A stretch of DNA of 64,000 bases from JANSWY01 sp965228955. GTDB lineage: Bacteria > Bacteroidota > Bacteroidia > Cytophagales > Cyclobacteriaceae. This document shows, one piece after another, positions 17,945 through 27,223 of the stretch (the stretch's first letter is position 1; every line of letters starts with the position of its first letter). A program made the position numbers and the translations under genes. Below the pieces are notes generated by a model. That model made no database searches and was not told where the DNA came from. It saw only the letters and a program-made list of their open reading frames with translations. The DNA lies in NCBI GenBank assembly GCA_965228955.1, contig OZ245848.1, positions 62,001-126,000 of the forward strand, written 5' to 3'.

Positions 17945-20935
17945 ATGAAGAAAGTATTAAATATCAGATGTCTTATGCTGTTGCTGATGTTTGGCTTGGC
18001 TATTCAAGCCAAAGCTCAAACATTAGTGACTGGGGTAGTTTCAGATCCAAATGATGGATTTGGCCTACCAGGAGTAAACGTGCTCATAAAAGGCACATCC
18101 AGTGGTACGGTTACAGATGCCACAGGAGCATACCAAATTGAAGTTCCGGATGGTGGTATTCTTGTATTCTCATTTGTGGGATACCAAACAAAGGAAGTAG
18201 AAGTAGGTAGCAGAAGCGTAGTTGATGTAGGCCTGGAAGTAGATATTCAGCAACTTTCCGAGGTTGTAGTTATTGGTTACGGAACCCAACAAAAAGAGGA
18301 TCTGACAGGGGTAGTTACCGCTGTGGATGCGGAGGATTTTAACGGTGGTGCAATCGTGAGTCCGGAAAATTTGATTAGTGGGAAAGTAGCTGGAGTTCAA
18401 ATCACTCAAAACAGTGGTGAACCAGGTGGTCAGACAACTATTAGAATAAGAGGTGGAACTTCAATCAATGCGAGTAATGAGCCTCTATTTGTAATTGATG
18501 GTGTGCCGATTGATAATTCACCTCATAATCCAGGTGGATTCAGCGGAGGAAGAAATCCATTGAATACGATCAATCCAAATGACATAGAAACTTTTACGGT
18601 ACTTAAAGATGCTTCTGCAACTGCAATTTATGGTTCCAGAGGTGCAAATGGTGTAATTATCATTACAACTAAAAAGGGTAAAGCAGGATCTAAAGAGAAT
18701 TTCTCATACTCTGGATGGGCCTCTGTTGCAAATCCATTAGATCAGGTTGATGTTCTGGATGGGCCTCAGTTTACTCAGGTTGTTTCTGAGCAAGCACCAG
18801 GTAAACTAAATCAGGTATTTACTCAGGATACTGATTGGCAGGATTTGGTTACAAGATCTGCAATCGGACAAAATCACTCAGTAAGTTTTGGTGGTGGATC
18901 TGTTAATAGCGGATTCAGAGCTTCTATTGGTTACTTAAACCAGGAAGGAACAATCAAAACATCTAAAACTGAAAGATTAAGTCTTAATCTGAATTACAAT
19001 CAAAAGCTTTTTGATGATGCTTTGAATTTGGATATGAATATCAAATCTTCAAGAACTGAAGACAGATATAATCCAGGTGGAGCAATAGGAAATGCAGCTA
19101 GCTTCATGCCTACTCAACCTGTTTTTGATGCCAATAGTCCATGGGGAGGATATTGGGAATATCAAAGTAATCTTGGTGCAAAAAACCCAGTATCAGAGAT
19201 CAATCAGACTCAGGATTTTGGTGAGTCTATTAGAAATATTGGAAATATTGCTGCAACATTTAACGCTCCTTGGGTTGAGGGTCTGTCAGCTAAATTGAAT
19301 CTTGGATTTGATGCTTCTAACGGAGAAAGAAGAAGATTTCTTCCAACAACTTTAAGAAGCCAGGCTTCTGATAGCGCAGAGGTGAGAATTGAGAACTTCA
19401 CAAGATTAAATACGCTATTAGATTTCTATTTAAACTATAAGCAAAAGTTTGGAGATAATTCACTTGACTTAACTGCTGGTTACTCTTACCAGGATTTTGA
19501 CAACTCATTCCCATCATTCAGAGCATGGGGAATCGGCACTGATATCTTCGGTTTCAACAATCCAGCTTCAGCTACTCAGTCTCAGACCAGAAACTTTGTT
19601 CTTGAGAACAGACTGATTTCATTCTGGGGTAGAGTTAACTACTCTTACAGTGGAAAATACATGGCAACTTTCACATTGAGAAGAGATGGTTCATCTAAGT
19701 TTGGTCCTTCAAACAGATGGGGTCTGTTCCCTTCAGCAGCAGTTGCCTGGAGAATTATCGAGGAGCCATTCCTGGCTAATAGCTCTGTGTTCTCAGACTT
19801 GAAAATTAGATTTGGATGGGGTATCACAGGTAACCAGGATATCATCGATTATGGTTACATCCCAACCTACACATTATCAGATAATGCAGCACAAATCCAG
19901 TTTGGCGATGAGTTTATCAACACATATCGTCCAAATGGTTACGATGCTGGTTTGAAATGGGAAGAAACTACTTCGTATAACCTTGGACTTGATTTCGGTT
20001 TGCTAGATGGTAGATTGAATGGATCAGTTGAGCTTTATCAAAAGAATACAAATGATTTACTTTTCGAAGTATCTGTTCCAGCACTGACAAACCTTACAAA
20101 TAGAATTATCACAAACATTGGTGAAATGCAAAACAGAGGAGTTGAGCTGTCTCTTGATGCATTCGCGGTTGATAATTCAGTAGTGAAGTGGAATGTAGGA
20201 ATGAATTTAGCCTACAACGAGAATGAAATCCTAAACCTTGATGGTTCAGATGATCCTGAGTTCTTAGGGTTCCTTACTGGTGGTATTAGCGGAGGAGTTG
20301 GTAACACAATTCAGATCTTGAGAGTAGGTCAGGCGGTGAATTCATTCTTCATTTATGAGCATCAATTAGATGCAGATGGTAATCCGATTACTGATGTAGA
20401 TAGTGAAGGAAACACAAGAGACCTTACAGAAATCTATGTAGATCAGAATGATGATGGTACTATCGATGATAACGATAAGCTGTTCGATAAGAACCCAGCT
20501 CCGGATCTTATTGCTGGTCTTACTTCACAATTAGCTGTTAATAATTTCGATCTGAGCTTTACACTTAGAGGTAATTTTGGAGGATATGTTTACAATAATG
20601 TTGCTTCAAGTACGGGTAATTACAGTAGAGTAATTTCTGATATCACTTTGGGTAACATGCATAGTTCAGTTCTTGAAACTGGATTCACTGAGCCTCAATT
20701 ATTCTCTGACTACTACCTGGAAAAAGCATCATTCATCAGAATTGATAACTTAACTCTTGGATACAATGTACCACAAATAGCAGATAGACTGAATATGAGA
20801 ATTTATGGTACTGTTCAGAACCTATTCACTTTCACGGACTACTCTGGACTGAACCCTGAAATAGCTTCAGGTATTGATGGAAACATCTATCCAATTTCCA
20901 GAACATTCATTTTAGGCTTAAACCTTGACTTTTAA
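17945..20935 (+). CDS. susC: SusC-type TonB-dependent outer-membrane transporter
   Basis: The protein imports oligosaccharides across the outer membrane together with SusD. It has 996 residues: signal peptide (1-25), a carboxypeptidase-regulatory-like domain (about 27-105), the SusC linker with VVIGYGTQQKEDLTG, the plug (about 118-235, ending in TAIYGSRGANGVIIITTKKG), and a long beta-barrel with aromatic C-terminal strand (TFILGLNLDF). Substrate is inferred as maltodextrin from the neighbouring amylase and SusE/F-like protein. The next gene starts 2 bp after the stop. Confidence 0.95.
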   Translation: MKKVLNIRCLMLLLMFGLAIQAKAQTLVTGVVSDPNDGFGLPGVNVLIKGTSSGTVTDATGAYQIEVPDGGILVFSFVGYQTKEVEVGSRSVVDVGLEVDIQQLSEVVVIGYGTQQKEDLTGVVTAVDAEDFNGGAIVSPENLISGKVAGVQITQNSGEPGGQTTIRIRGGTSINASNEPLFVIDGVPIDNSPHNPGGFSGGRNPLNTINPNDIETFTVLKDASATAIYGSRGANGVIIITTKKGKAGSKENFSYSGWASVANPLDQVDVLDGPQFTQVVSEQAPGKLNQVFTQDTDWQDLVTRSAIGQNHSVSFGGGSVNSGFRASIGYLNQEGTIKTSKTERLSLNLNYNQKLFDDALNLDMNIKSSRTEDRYNPGGAIGNAASFMPTQPVFDANSPWGGYWEYQSNLGAKNPVSEINQTQDFGESIRNIGNIAATFNAPWVEGLSAKLNLGFDASNGERRRFLPTTLRSQASDSAEVRIENFTRLNTLLDFYLNYKQKFGDNSLDLTAGYSYQDFDNSFPSFRAWGIGTDIFGFNNPASATQSQTRNFVLENRLISFWGRVNYSYSGKYMATFTLRRDGSSKFGPSNRWGLFPSAAVAWRIIEEPFLANSSVFSDLKIRFGWGITGNQDIIDYGYIPTYTLSDNAAQIQFGDEFINTYRPNGYDAGLKWEETTSYNLGLDFGLLDGRLNGSVELYQKNTNDLLFEVSVPALTNLTNRIITNIGEMQNRGVELSLDAFAVDNSVVKWNVGMNLAYNENEILNLDGSDDPEFLGFLTGGISGGVGNTIQILRVGQAVNSFFIYEHQLDADGNPITDVDSEGNTRDLTEIYVDQNDDGTIDDNDKLFDKNPAPDLIAGLTSQLAVNNFDLSFTLRGNFGGYVYNNVASSTGNYSRVISDITLGNMHSSVLETGFTEPQLFSDYYLEKASFIRIDNLTLGYNVPQIADRLNMRIYGTVQNLFTFTDYSGLNPEIASGIDGNIYPISRTFILGLNLDF

Positions 20936-20937
20936 AC

Positions 20938-22521
20938 ATGAGACACATGAAAATTCAAAAAATATTCATTCTGGGTTTGGTCATGCTGGGTTTTTCGGCC
21001 TGCACAGACCTGGATCTTGAACCACAAAGTACTGTAAACGGTGCTGTTGTATATGACGATCCAGCTGCTTATAAAGCTGTTTTGGCAAGAATATATGCTG
21101 GTCTTTCAGTAAGTGGTCAGATTGGACCTGCTGGAGATGCAGATATTAAAGGTATTGATGAAGGTTTCTCTAATTACCTAAGACAATACTGGAAAGCTCA
21201 GGAATTAACAACTGATGAAGCTGTTATTGCCTGGGGAGACGAAGGATTACCCGATTATCACGAACATAGCTGGAATTCCAGTAATCAGTTTGTTACTGCG
21301 ATGTACAGCAGAATTTTCTATCAGGTTTCTATTGCGAATGAATTTCTAAGAGAAACTACAGAAGATAAATTAGACGAAAGAGGTGAATCAGATGCTACCA
21401 GAGCTGAGGTTGCTCAATATAGAGCTGAAGCAAGATTTTTGAGAGCTTTATCTTACTGGCATGGGTTGGATATGTTCGGAAATATCCCATTTGCTACTGA
21501 GGAGAACGAAGTTGGTTCTGATGCTCCAGAACAAGTTTCTAAGCAGTTTGTATTTGATTTCATTGAGTCCGAACTTCTTGAAATAATCGATGCACTTCCA
21601 GAGGCTGGCCAATCTCAGTATGGTAGAGTTGACAGAGCGGCAGCATGGATGGTGTTGGCTAAATTATATCTGAATGCCGAAGTATATATTAGCCAGGACA
21701 GATATGCAGAAAGCCTTCAGTACTCTGAGCTTATCATCAATTCAGGAGCTTATAGCCTGGATAACACCTATGCAGAAACTTTCTTAGCTGATAATCAGAA
21801 TTCTAACGAGACAATTTTCGCTGTGACTTTTGATGGGGAACACACTCAAACCTGGGGTGGTATGACTTTTCTTGTTCATGCTGCCGTAGGAGGAGATATG
21901 GATCCAGCAGAGTTTGGAGTGAATGGCGGATGGTGGGGATTGAGAACCACCAGTGCATTGGTTGATCTCTTTCCAGATGAAACTGGTACAGCAGATAAAA
22001 GAGCGATGTTTTTTACTACTAATCAGACAAAAGCCATTGGTTCTATCACAGCATTTAACGATGGGTATGCCATTACTAAATACAAGAATGTTACTTCTGA
22101 TGGCAACCCAGGTGTTGATGATGACTTTGTAGATACTGACTTTCCAATGTTCAGACTCTCAGATGTGTATTTAATGTATGCAGAAGCTCACCTTAGAGGT
22201 GGTGGAGGTTCTCTTGGTTTAGCAGTTGATTACGTGAATGATATCAGACAAAGAGGTTATGAAGATAATTCTGGTGATATCACATCCGGTGAATTGACTT
22301 TGGACTTCATTCTGGATGAAAGATCAAGAGAATTGTATTGGGAAGGTCACAGAAGAACTGACTTAATCAGATTTGATCAATTCACAGCAAATGGCATCTG
22401 GCCTTGGAAAGGAAATGTTGATGTTGGAGCTGAAACAGAGACTTTTAGAGACCTGTTTCCAATTCCGGCAACAGAGTTAATTGCCAATCCTAAATTGGAA
22501 CAAAACGACGGATATCAGTAA
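20938..22521 (+). CDS. susD: SusD/RagB-family glycan-binding lipoprotein
   Basis: The 527-residue surface lipoprotein forms the lid of the SusC transporter. The lipobox GFSAC places the lipid anchor at C22 when starting at 20938; MKIQKIF at 20947 is an equally possible start. Typical features include RAEARFLRALSYWHGLDMFGN with the TPR-like helices, and the C-terminal SusD signature around ILDERSRELYWEGHRRTDLIRFD. It follows susC by 2 bp. Confidence 0.95.
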   Translation: MRHMKIQKIFILGLVMLGFSACTDLDLEPQSTVNGAVVYDDPAAYKAVLARIYAGLSVSGQIGPAGDADIKGIDEGFSNYLRQYWKAQELTTDEAVIAWGDEGLPDYHEHSWNSSNQFVTAMYSRIFYQVSIANEFLRETTEDKLDERGESDATRAEVAQYRAEARFLRALSYWHGLDMFGNIPFATEENEVGSDAPEQVSKQFVFDFIESELLEIIDALPEAGQSQYGRVDRAAAWMVLAKLYLNAEVYISQDRYAESLQYSELIINSGAYSLDNTYAETFLADNQNSNETIFAVTFDGEHTQTWGGMTFLVHAAVGGDMDPAEFGVNGGWWGLRTTSALVDLFPDETGTADKRAMFFTTNQTKAIGSITAFNDGYAITKYKNVTSDGNPGVDDDFVDTDFPMFRLSDVYLMYAEAHLRGGGGSLGLAVDYVNDIRQRGYEDNSGDITSGELTLDFILDERSRELYWEGHRRTDLIRFDQFTANGIWPWKGNVDVGAETETFRDLFPIPATELIANPKLEQNDGYQ

Positions 22522-22558
22522 CCGTCATCTACTTCATATTACTTATATTGGGGAAATT

Positions 22559-22584
22559 GAGGAGTCTTTTATTAAAGGCTCTTC
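22559..22584 (+). terminator. Stem-loop between susD and the amylase gene
   Basis: An 11-bp stem with two G-U pairs (GAGGAGTCTTT / AAAGGCTCTTC, 4-nt loop) is followed by a pyrimidine-rich stretch. It may terminate or attenuate transcription, or set the transcript ratio between susCD and the amylase. Confidence 0.5.
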
Positions 22585-22618
22585 TTTCTACTCCTTCTTT
22601 ATTAACCCATAACTTATT

Positions 22619-24502
22619 ATGCAAAAGAGTTTAGTTCTGCCAATTCTACTCGTGATATTTTTTGTATCATGTACAAACAAACCATCCTCTCAAAATTCTA
22701 ATAATGAACCAGCAATCTCCGATGTTCCTGAATGGTCCCAAAATGCTATTTGGTATCAAATATTTGTAGAGCGATTCAGAAACGGTGATGAATCCAATGA
22801 TCCAACCAAAGAAGACATCAAAGGTGCTGATCCCGAGTATATTCCGGAGAACTGGAGTGTAACAAGATGGGGTCAGGATTGGTATAAAAAAGAAGACTGG
22901 CAGGCAAATTCAAAAGCTAATGGATTTTACCATGTAATTCAGCAAAGAAGATATGGGGGTGATCTTCAAGGAATTCTTGATAAGTTAGATTATATAGATT
23001 CACTTGGGATAAATGCAGTTTATTTTAATCCTATTAACGATTCTCCTTCGCTGCATAAGTATGATGCAAGAAACTACCGACACATAGACAGAAACTTTGG
23101 TCCGGATCCGCGAAAAGATGCGGATTTGATAGAAACAGAGGAGCCTTCAGATCCCTCAACATGGAAGTGGACTGCAGCAGATAAGCAATTCCTTGAGGTT
23201 GTAAAGGCATTCCATGCCCGGGGAATCAAAGTAATCATGGATTATTCATGGAATCATACCGGGACACAATTTTGGGCAATCAAAGACATTAAGGAGAACG
23301 GAGAGAATTCAAAATATAAAGATTGGTTTAATGTAAAATCATTCGACAACCCACAAACTGATGAAAATGAATTCGAATATGAAGGATGGGCGGGATATCG
23401 ATTTATGCCAGTTGTAAACAAAGACATTATTCCTAAAGATGATGAACAAATGCCATTTGAAGGAAATATCCATTCGGAATCATTAAAGAATCACATATTC
23501 AATGTTAGCAAAAGATGGCTGGATCCAAATGGGGATGGCAACCCTGAAGATGGAGTAGATGGATTCAGACTTGATGTTGCCGGAGAGGTGCCAATGGGGT
23601 TTTGGAGAGACTACAGAAAAATTGTGAAATCCATTAACCCGGAAGCTTACATCGTAGGAGAAATTTGGTGGTTGGAATGGCCAGAGAAATTTCTGGGACC
23701 TCAACCGTTCCTGCAAGGAGATCAATTCGATGCAATTATGAACTATCGCTGGTATAGACTATCCAGAGGCTTTTTTGCCCAGGCAGAACCAGTAAAAACT
23801 CCATCTGAATTTGTGGCAGGTATTCAAAATATCAACAAGAATATCAGTGAGCCAACATTAAGAGCAATGATGAATATGTCAGCTAGCCACGATTCTCCAA
23901 GGTTATCGACTTCATTATACAACAAAACCATGTATAAATATGAGGCAAAACCATCCGATAATCCTGATTACAAAATTGAAAAACCCGATAACCTGACACT
24001 TCAGGAACAGAAACTGTTCTTAATTTCTCAATTCACATTTCAAGGCTCACCACAAATTTGGAATGGAGATGAAATTGGAATGTGGGGTGCCGATGATCCT
24101 GATTGTAGAAAACCAATGGTTTGGGATGACATTCAGTTTGATGATGAAAACACACATTTCGTTGAAGGTAAATGGAGAAGGGTTGACAAAGTAGAACAAG
24201 ACAAGGAATTGCTTGAATTCTACAAGAAGATAATCAATATCAGAAAGGACAATTCAGTACTGTCCATGGGAGATTTAAGATTCAATATTGTAGACGATGA
24301 AAAGATGCTTTTGGGCTATGTCAGGTCCAATGATTCTGAGGAAATTCAAGTGATTTTTAATCGTTCCTCCGAAAGTCAGGAAGTGCAGCTTCCAAAACCT
24401 GCTAATTATATTGATTTAATCGAAAATAAGCCAGTTTCAGAGGATGTCAGTTCAGTCATTTTGAAGCCAATTTCTGCCATAATCCTCAAGAAACAGCAGT
24501 AA
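22619..24502 (+). CDS. susG: SusG-like lipoprotein alpha-amylase, family GH13
   Basis: This secreted GH13 enzyme of 627 residues hydrolyses alpha-1,4-glucan at the cell surface or in the periplasm. The lipobox FFVSC puts the anchor at C18. The four GH13 regions are visible: DYSWNHTG (region I, 208-215), GFRLDVA with nucleophile D319, VGEIW with acid/base E348, and SASHDSPR with transition-state D425. A beta-sheet C-domain ends the protein. Its place after susCD indicates starch or maltodextrin breakdown. The region III-IV context (LEWPEKFLG) also occurs in cyclomaltodextrinase-like enzymes, so endo versus neopullulanase activity is open. Confidence 0.92.
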   Translation: MQKSLVLPILLVIFFVSCTNKPSSQNSNNEPAISDVPEWSQNAIWYQIFVERFRNGDESNDPTKEDIKGADPEYIPENWSVTRWGQDWYKKEDWQANSKANGFYHVIQQRRYGGDLQGILDKLDYIDSLGINAVYFNPINDSPSLHKYDARNYRHIDRNFGPDPRKDADLIETEEPSDPSTWKWTAADKQFLEVVKAFHARGIKVIMDYSWNHTGTQFWAIKDIKENGENSKYKDWFNVKSFDNPQTDENEFEYEGWAGYRFMPVVNKDIIPKDDEQMPFEGNIHSESLKNHIFNVSKRWLDPNGDGNPEDGVDGFRLDVAGEVPMGFWRDYRKIVKSINPEAYIVGEIWWLEWPEKFLGPQPFLQGDQFDAIMNYRWYRLSRGFFAQAEPVKTPSEFVAGIQNINKNISEPTLRAMMNMSASHDSPRLSTSLYNKTMYKYEAKPSDNPDYKIEKPDNLTLQEQKLFLISQFTFQGSPQIWNGDEIGMWGADDPDCRKPMVWDDIQFDDENTHFVEGKWRRVDKVEQDKELLEFYKKIINIRKDNSVLSMGDLRFNIVDDEKMLLGYVRSNDSEEIQVIFNRSSESQEVQLPKPANYIDLIENKPVSEDVSSVILKPISAIILKKQQ

Positions 24503-24592
24503 AATCTAATTCGTCAGCCATTATGTCATGATTTTTCACTTTGGCAAAGTAATTGTCGACTGCCATGGAGTAAAATATAGTATAAATTATCC

Positions 24593-25165
24593 ATGGGAAA
24601 AGAGAAAACTGTGTCACAAGAAGAGAATCTTGAAAATGAAGTTGTAAAGGATCAGGAAACAGATGTTTCTGGAGAAGAGTCAACTGAGGCAAAAGAGGAG
24701 AAAGCAGAGATTTCTGAGCTTGACAAAGTAAAAGCAGAGTTAGCTGAGCAAAAGGATAAATACCTTCGCATGTATTCTGAGTTTGAGAACTTCAGAAGAA
24801 GGACTGCTAAGGAAAAATTAGAATTAGTAAAAACAGCGAACGAAGAACTTGTCTTGCAATTACTTCCAGTAGTTGATGACTTTGAAAGAGCCGATAAATC
24901 TTTCAATGACGATACTGATATCAAAACATTCAAAGAAGGAATCGATTTGATCCAAAACAAGTTTGTTAAGGCGATAGAAGCTAAAGGTGTTAAGAAAATA
25001 AAAGTTGAAGCTGGAGATGACTTCAATGACGAGTATCATGAAGCAATTACAAGGATACCTGCTCCAGAAGAGAAATTGAAAGGGAAAATCGTTGATTGCA
25101 TCGAAAATGGTTACTCTCTTGGTGACAAAGTAATCAGGTTTGCTAAAGTTGTAACGGGAGAATAA
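24593..25165 (+). CDS. grpE: Nucleotide exchange factor GrpE
   Basis: GrpE releases ADP from DnaK. The 190-residue protein has an acidic N-terminal tail, a long coiled coil (about 35-90), the segment KYLRMYSEFENFRRRTAKEK and the C-terminal beta domain with NPF-like core (GYSLGDKVIRFAKVVTG). dnaJ begins 1 bp after the stop, so they form an operon. dnaK is not in the window. I see no CIRCE element upstream, only a 13-bp palindrome ACTTTGGCAAAGT at 24538-24550. Confidence 0.96.
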   Translation: MGKEKTVSQEENLENEVVKDQETDVSGEESTEAKEEKAEISELDKVKAELAEQKDKYLRMYSEFENFRRRTAKEKLELVKTANEELVLQLLPVVDDFERADKSFNDDTDIKTFKEGIDLIQNKFVKAIEAKGVKKIKVEAGDDFNDEYHEAITRIPAPEEKLKGKIVDCIENGYSLGDKVIRFAKVVTGE

Positions 25166-25166
25166 C

Positions 25167-26285
25167 ATGTCTAAAAGAGATTATTACGAAGTACTTGGAG
25201 TTGATAAATCGGCTAGTGCGGATGAGATAAAGAAAGCATACCGAAAGGTTGCAATCAAATTTCACCCGGACAAGAACCCGGACAACCCTGAAGCTGAAGA
25301 TAAATTTAAAGAAGCTGCAGAGGCCTATGAAGTGTTATCTAACCCTGAAAAGAAACAAGCATACGATCGCTTTGGTCACCAGGGTGTAGGTGGTGCTGCT
25401 GGAGGAGGTTTCGGCGGTGGAATGAATATGGAGGACATATTCAGTCAGTTCGGCGATATCTTCGGTGGGGGAAGCCCCTTTGAAAGCTTCTTTGGTGGAG
25501 GAGGCCGTGGAGGTAGAAGAGTCAGGAAAGGCACAAACCTTCGAATCAAACTGAAACTTACTCTTGAGGAAATTGCTCACGGCGCTGAGAAGAAAATTAA
25601 AGTAAATAGACTTGTCACAGCTGAAGGTGTTACTTTCAAATCTTGTCCTTCTTGTAATGGAACAGGGCAAGTCAGAAAAGTTGTGAACACGATGCTTGGG
25701 CAGATGGTCTCTTCTTCTACATGTCCAACATGTAGTGGTTCTGGACAAGTTGTTGATCAAAGACCTCCAGGAGTTGACGGATCGGGTCTGAAACAACAGG
25801 AGGAAGTGATTAGTATTAAAATTCCTGCAGGTGTCACTGAAGGAATGCAACTATCAATGTCAAATAAAGGGAATGAAGCTCCAAATGGCGGGATTCCTGG
25901 AGATCTTTTGATTGTTATCGAGGAAGTTGAACACGATGTTCTGACAAGAGATGGAAACAACATCGTATTTGATCAATATTTGAGCTTTATCGATGCTGCG
26001 TTAGGAACTTCTGTGGAGGTGCCGACTATTGATGGTAAAGTGAAAATTAAGATCGATGCTGGAACTCAAAGCGGAAAGATTTTAAGATTAAGAAATAAAG
26101 GGATCAAAGACATAAATGGTTACGGTAAAGGTGATCAGTTAATTCACATAAATGTCTGGACACCAAAGAGTTTGAGTAAGGAAGAGAAGGAAATACTTGA
26201 GAGTTTAAGAGGCTCAAGCAACTTCGAACCTAAGCCATCAAAATCGGAGAAAGGATTCTTCGAAAAAATGAAAGAATTTTTCTAG
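25167..26285 (+). CDS. dnaJ: Chaperone DnaJ lacking zinc centre I
   Basis: The Hsp40 co-chaperone of DnaK has 372 residues: J domain (1-70, HPD at 33-35), Gly/Phe-rich linker (about 74-118), zinc region and the two C-terminal client-binding domains (about 205-345). Of the usual four CxxCxGxG motifs only two remain: C160/C163 (CPSCNGTG) and C186/C189 (CPTCSGSG), which correspond to the inner motifs forming zinc centre II. The outer motifs are replaced by LVTAEGVTFKS and VDQRPPGVDGSGLK. The reading frame is intact and the flanking domains are normal, so this is divergence rather than decay. Confidence 0.95.
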   Translation: MSKRDYYEVLGVDKSASADEIKKAYRKVAIKFHPDKNPDNPEAEDKFKEAAEAYEVLSNPEKKQAYDRFGHQGVGGAAGGGFGGGMNMEDIFSQFGDIFGGGSPFESFFGGGGRGGRRVRKGTNLRIKLKLTLEEIAHGAEKKIKVNRLVTAEGVTFKSCPSCNGTGQVRKVVNTMLGQMVSSSTCPTCSGSGQVVDQRPPGVDGSGLKQQEEVISIKIPAGVTEGMQLSMSNKGNEAPNGGIPGDLLIVIEEVEHDVLTRDGNNIVFDQYLSFIDAALGTSVEVPTIDGKVKIKIDAGTQSGKILRLRNKGIKDINGYGKGDQLIHINVWTPKSLSKEEKEILESLRGSSNFEPKPSKSEKGFFEKMKEFF

Positions 26286-26293
26286 CGAAAATT

Positions 26294-26334
26294 GCAACAT
26301 GTCCAGTTAAAATTCGTTTGTCAGGACATGTTGC
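26294..26334. repeat. Perfect 11-bp inverted repeat after dnaJ, overlapping the next start codon
   Basis: GCAACATGTCC (26294-26304) and GGACATGTTGC (26324-26334) are perfect complements separated by 19 nt. The ATG at 26328-26330, the likely start of the next gene, lies inside the 3' arm. The hairpin could hide that start codon or mark the end of the grpE-dnaJ message. Confidence 0.75.
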
Positions 26335-27221
26335 GGTTGATTTTCACTTTTGGGCTAGGGATTTTAACATTAACTCAGGCGCACAGCCAGCTCAGAAAGT
26401 TTTATTCATTGAAGGAGGATGGGTCATTTGACACTGTCAAGCTGACACTGGAAGCTACTTCCAGCACATGTTTTGTTAGAACAGCAAAAAACAGTGATCC
26501 ACTAAATATTTACGGGAATCCTGACCTGGAAAGGATCAATCCAACTTACAAAGCAAAAATTCATCAAAACACCTGCAACGTCCAACTTGGACTCGAAGAA
26601 TTCGAAACAAGTAGCCTTGGTGAAGGATTCTCATTCAGCACCATGTTTACCAGCAGCTCAACGAAAACCAACAAAGATTACTGGAAAATATATTTGACTG
26701 ATTCTAAAGTTTATGACCTAAACATGAACTATGGAATTGGAGATGCAAATCTGGATTTATCAGGTACATCTGTTAGTAAGATCAAAATCAATACTGGAAG
26801 CGCTAATGTGAAAGCAGGTTTTATGGATGGCTTGATCAATGGGGTGGAGATGGATACTTTTTATGTGAAGGTTGATTTAGGTTCATTTGATGCTCCAAAG
26901 TTGAATTTAATGAATGCATCTACAGTTATAGCAGACATTGGTTTTGGAAGTGCTAATCTGGATTTTAGTGGTACTAATACAAAAAGATGTGAAATTAAGA
27001 CTACTGTTGGGGCAGGAAATCTGGACATCTTATTACCTGAAGATGATGTGCCAATAATTATCTATGTGAAAGATTCTCCACTTTGTGGTATTAAGCTGAC
27101 CAAAGGCTTTGAGGAGGTAGAGGACAATGTATTTGTCAATATGAGTTATTCCGAGGATGCTGAGAATTTAATGATTTTCGATGTTGACGTGGCTCTCGGA
27201 AACGTTTCCTTCCATCGATAG
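26328..27221 (+). CDS. Exported protein of unknown function with beta-repeat (toastrack-like) body
   Basis: I choose the ATG at 26328 because it starts a signal peptide (MLRLIFTFGLGILTLTQAHSQ); the open frame reaches a TTG at 26292. The 297-residue product contains repeating beta-strand patterns such as GIGDANLDLSGTSVSKIKINTGSANVKAG, GFGSANLDFSGTNTKRCEIKTTVGAGNLDILLP, resembling single-stranded beta-helix or toastrack domains (DUF4097/LiaF-like). No catalytic motif is seen. It lies 42 bp after dnaJ and is convergent with the YhhN-family gene. Function unknown. Confidence 0.75.
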   Translation: MLRLIFTFGLGILTLTQAHSQLRKFYSLKEDGSFDTVKLTLEATSSTCFVRTAKNSDPLNIYGNPDLERINPTYKAKIHQNTCNVQLGLEEFETSSLGEGFSFSTMFTSSSTKTNKDYWKIYLTDSKVYDLNMNYGIGDANLDLSGTSVSKIKINTGSANVKAGFMDGLINGVEMDTFYVKVDLGSFDAPKLNLMNASTVIADIGFGSANLDFSGTNTKRCEIKTTVGAGNLDILLPEDDVPIIIYVKDSPLCGIKLTKGFEEVEDNVFVNMSYSEDAENLMIFDVDVALGNVSFHR

Positions 27222-27223
27222 AA

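Noticed and set aside
24538..24550. Palindrome ACTTTGGCAAAGT before grpE as a heat-shock operator
   Set aside because: It does not match CIRCE or another known element, and it is short enough to be chance; noted only in the grpE entry.
24553..24581. TTGTCG-N17-TATAGT before grpE resembling a proteobacterial sigma-70 promoter
   Set aside because: Bacteroidota promoters use a different consensus and AT-rich DNA gives such matches by chance.
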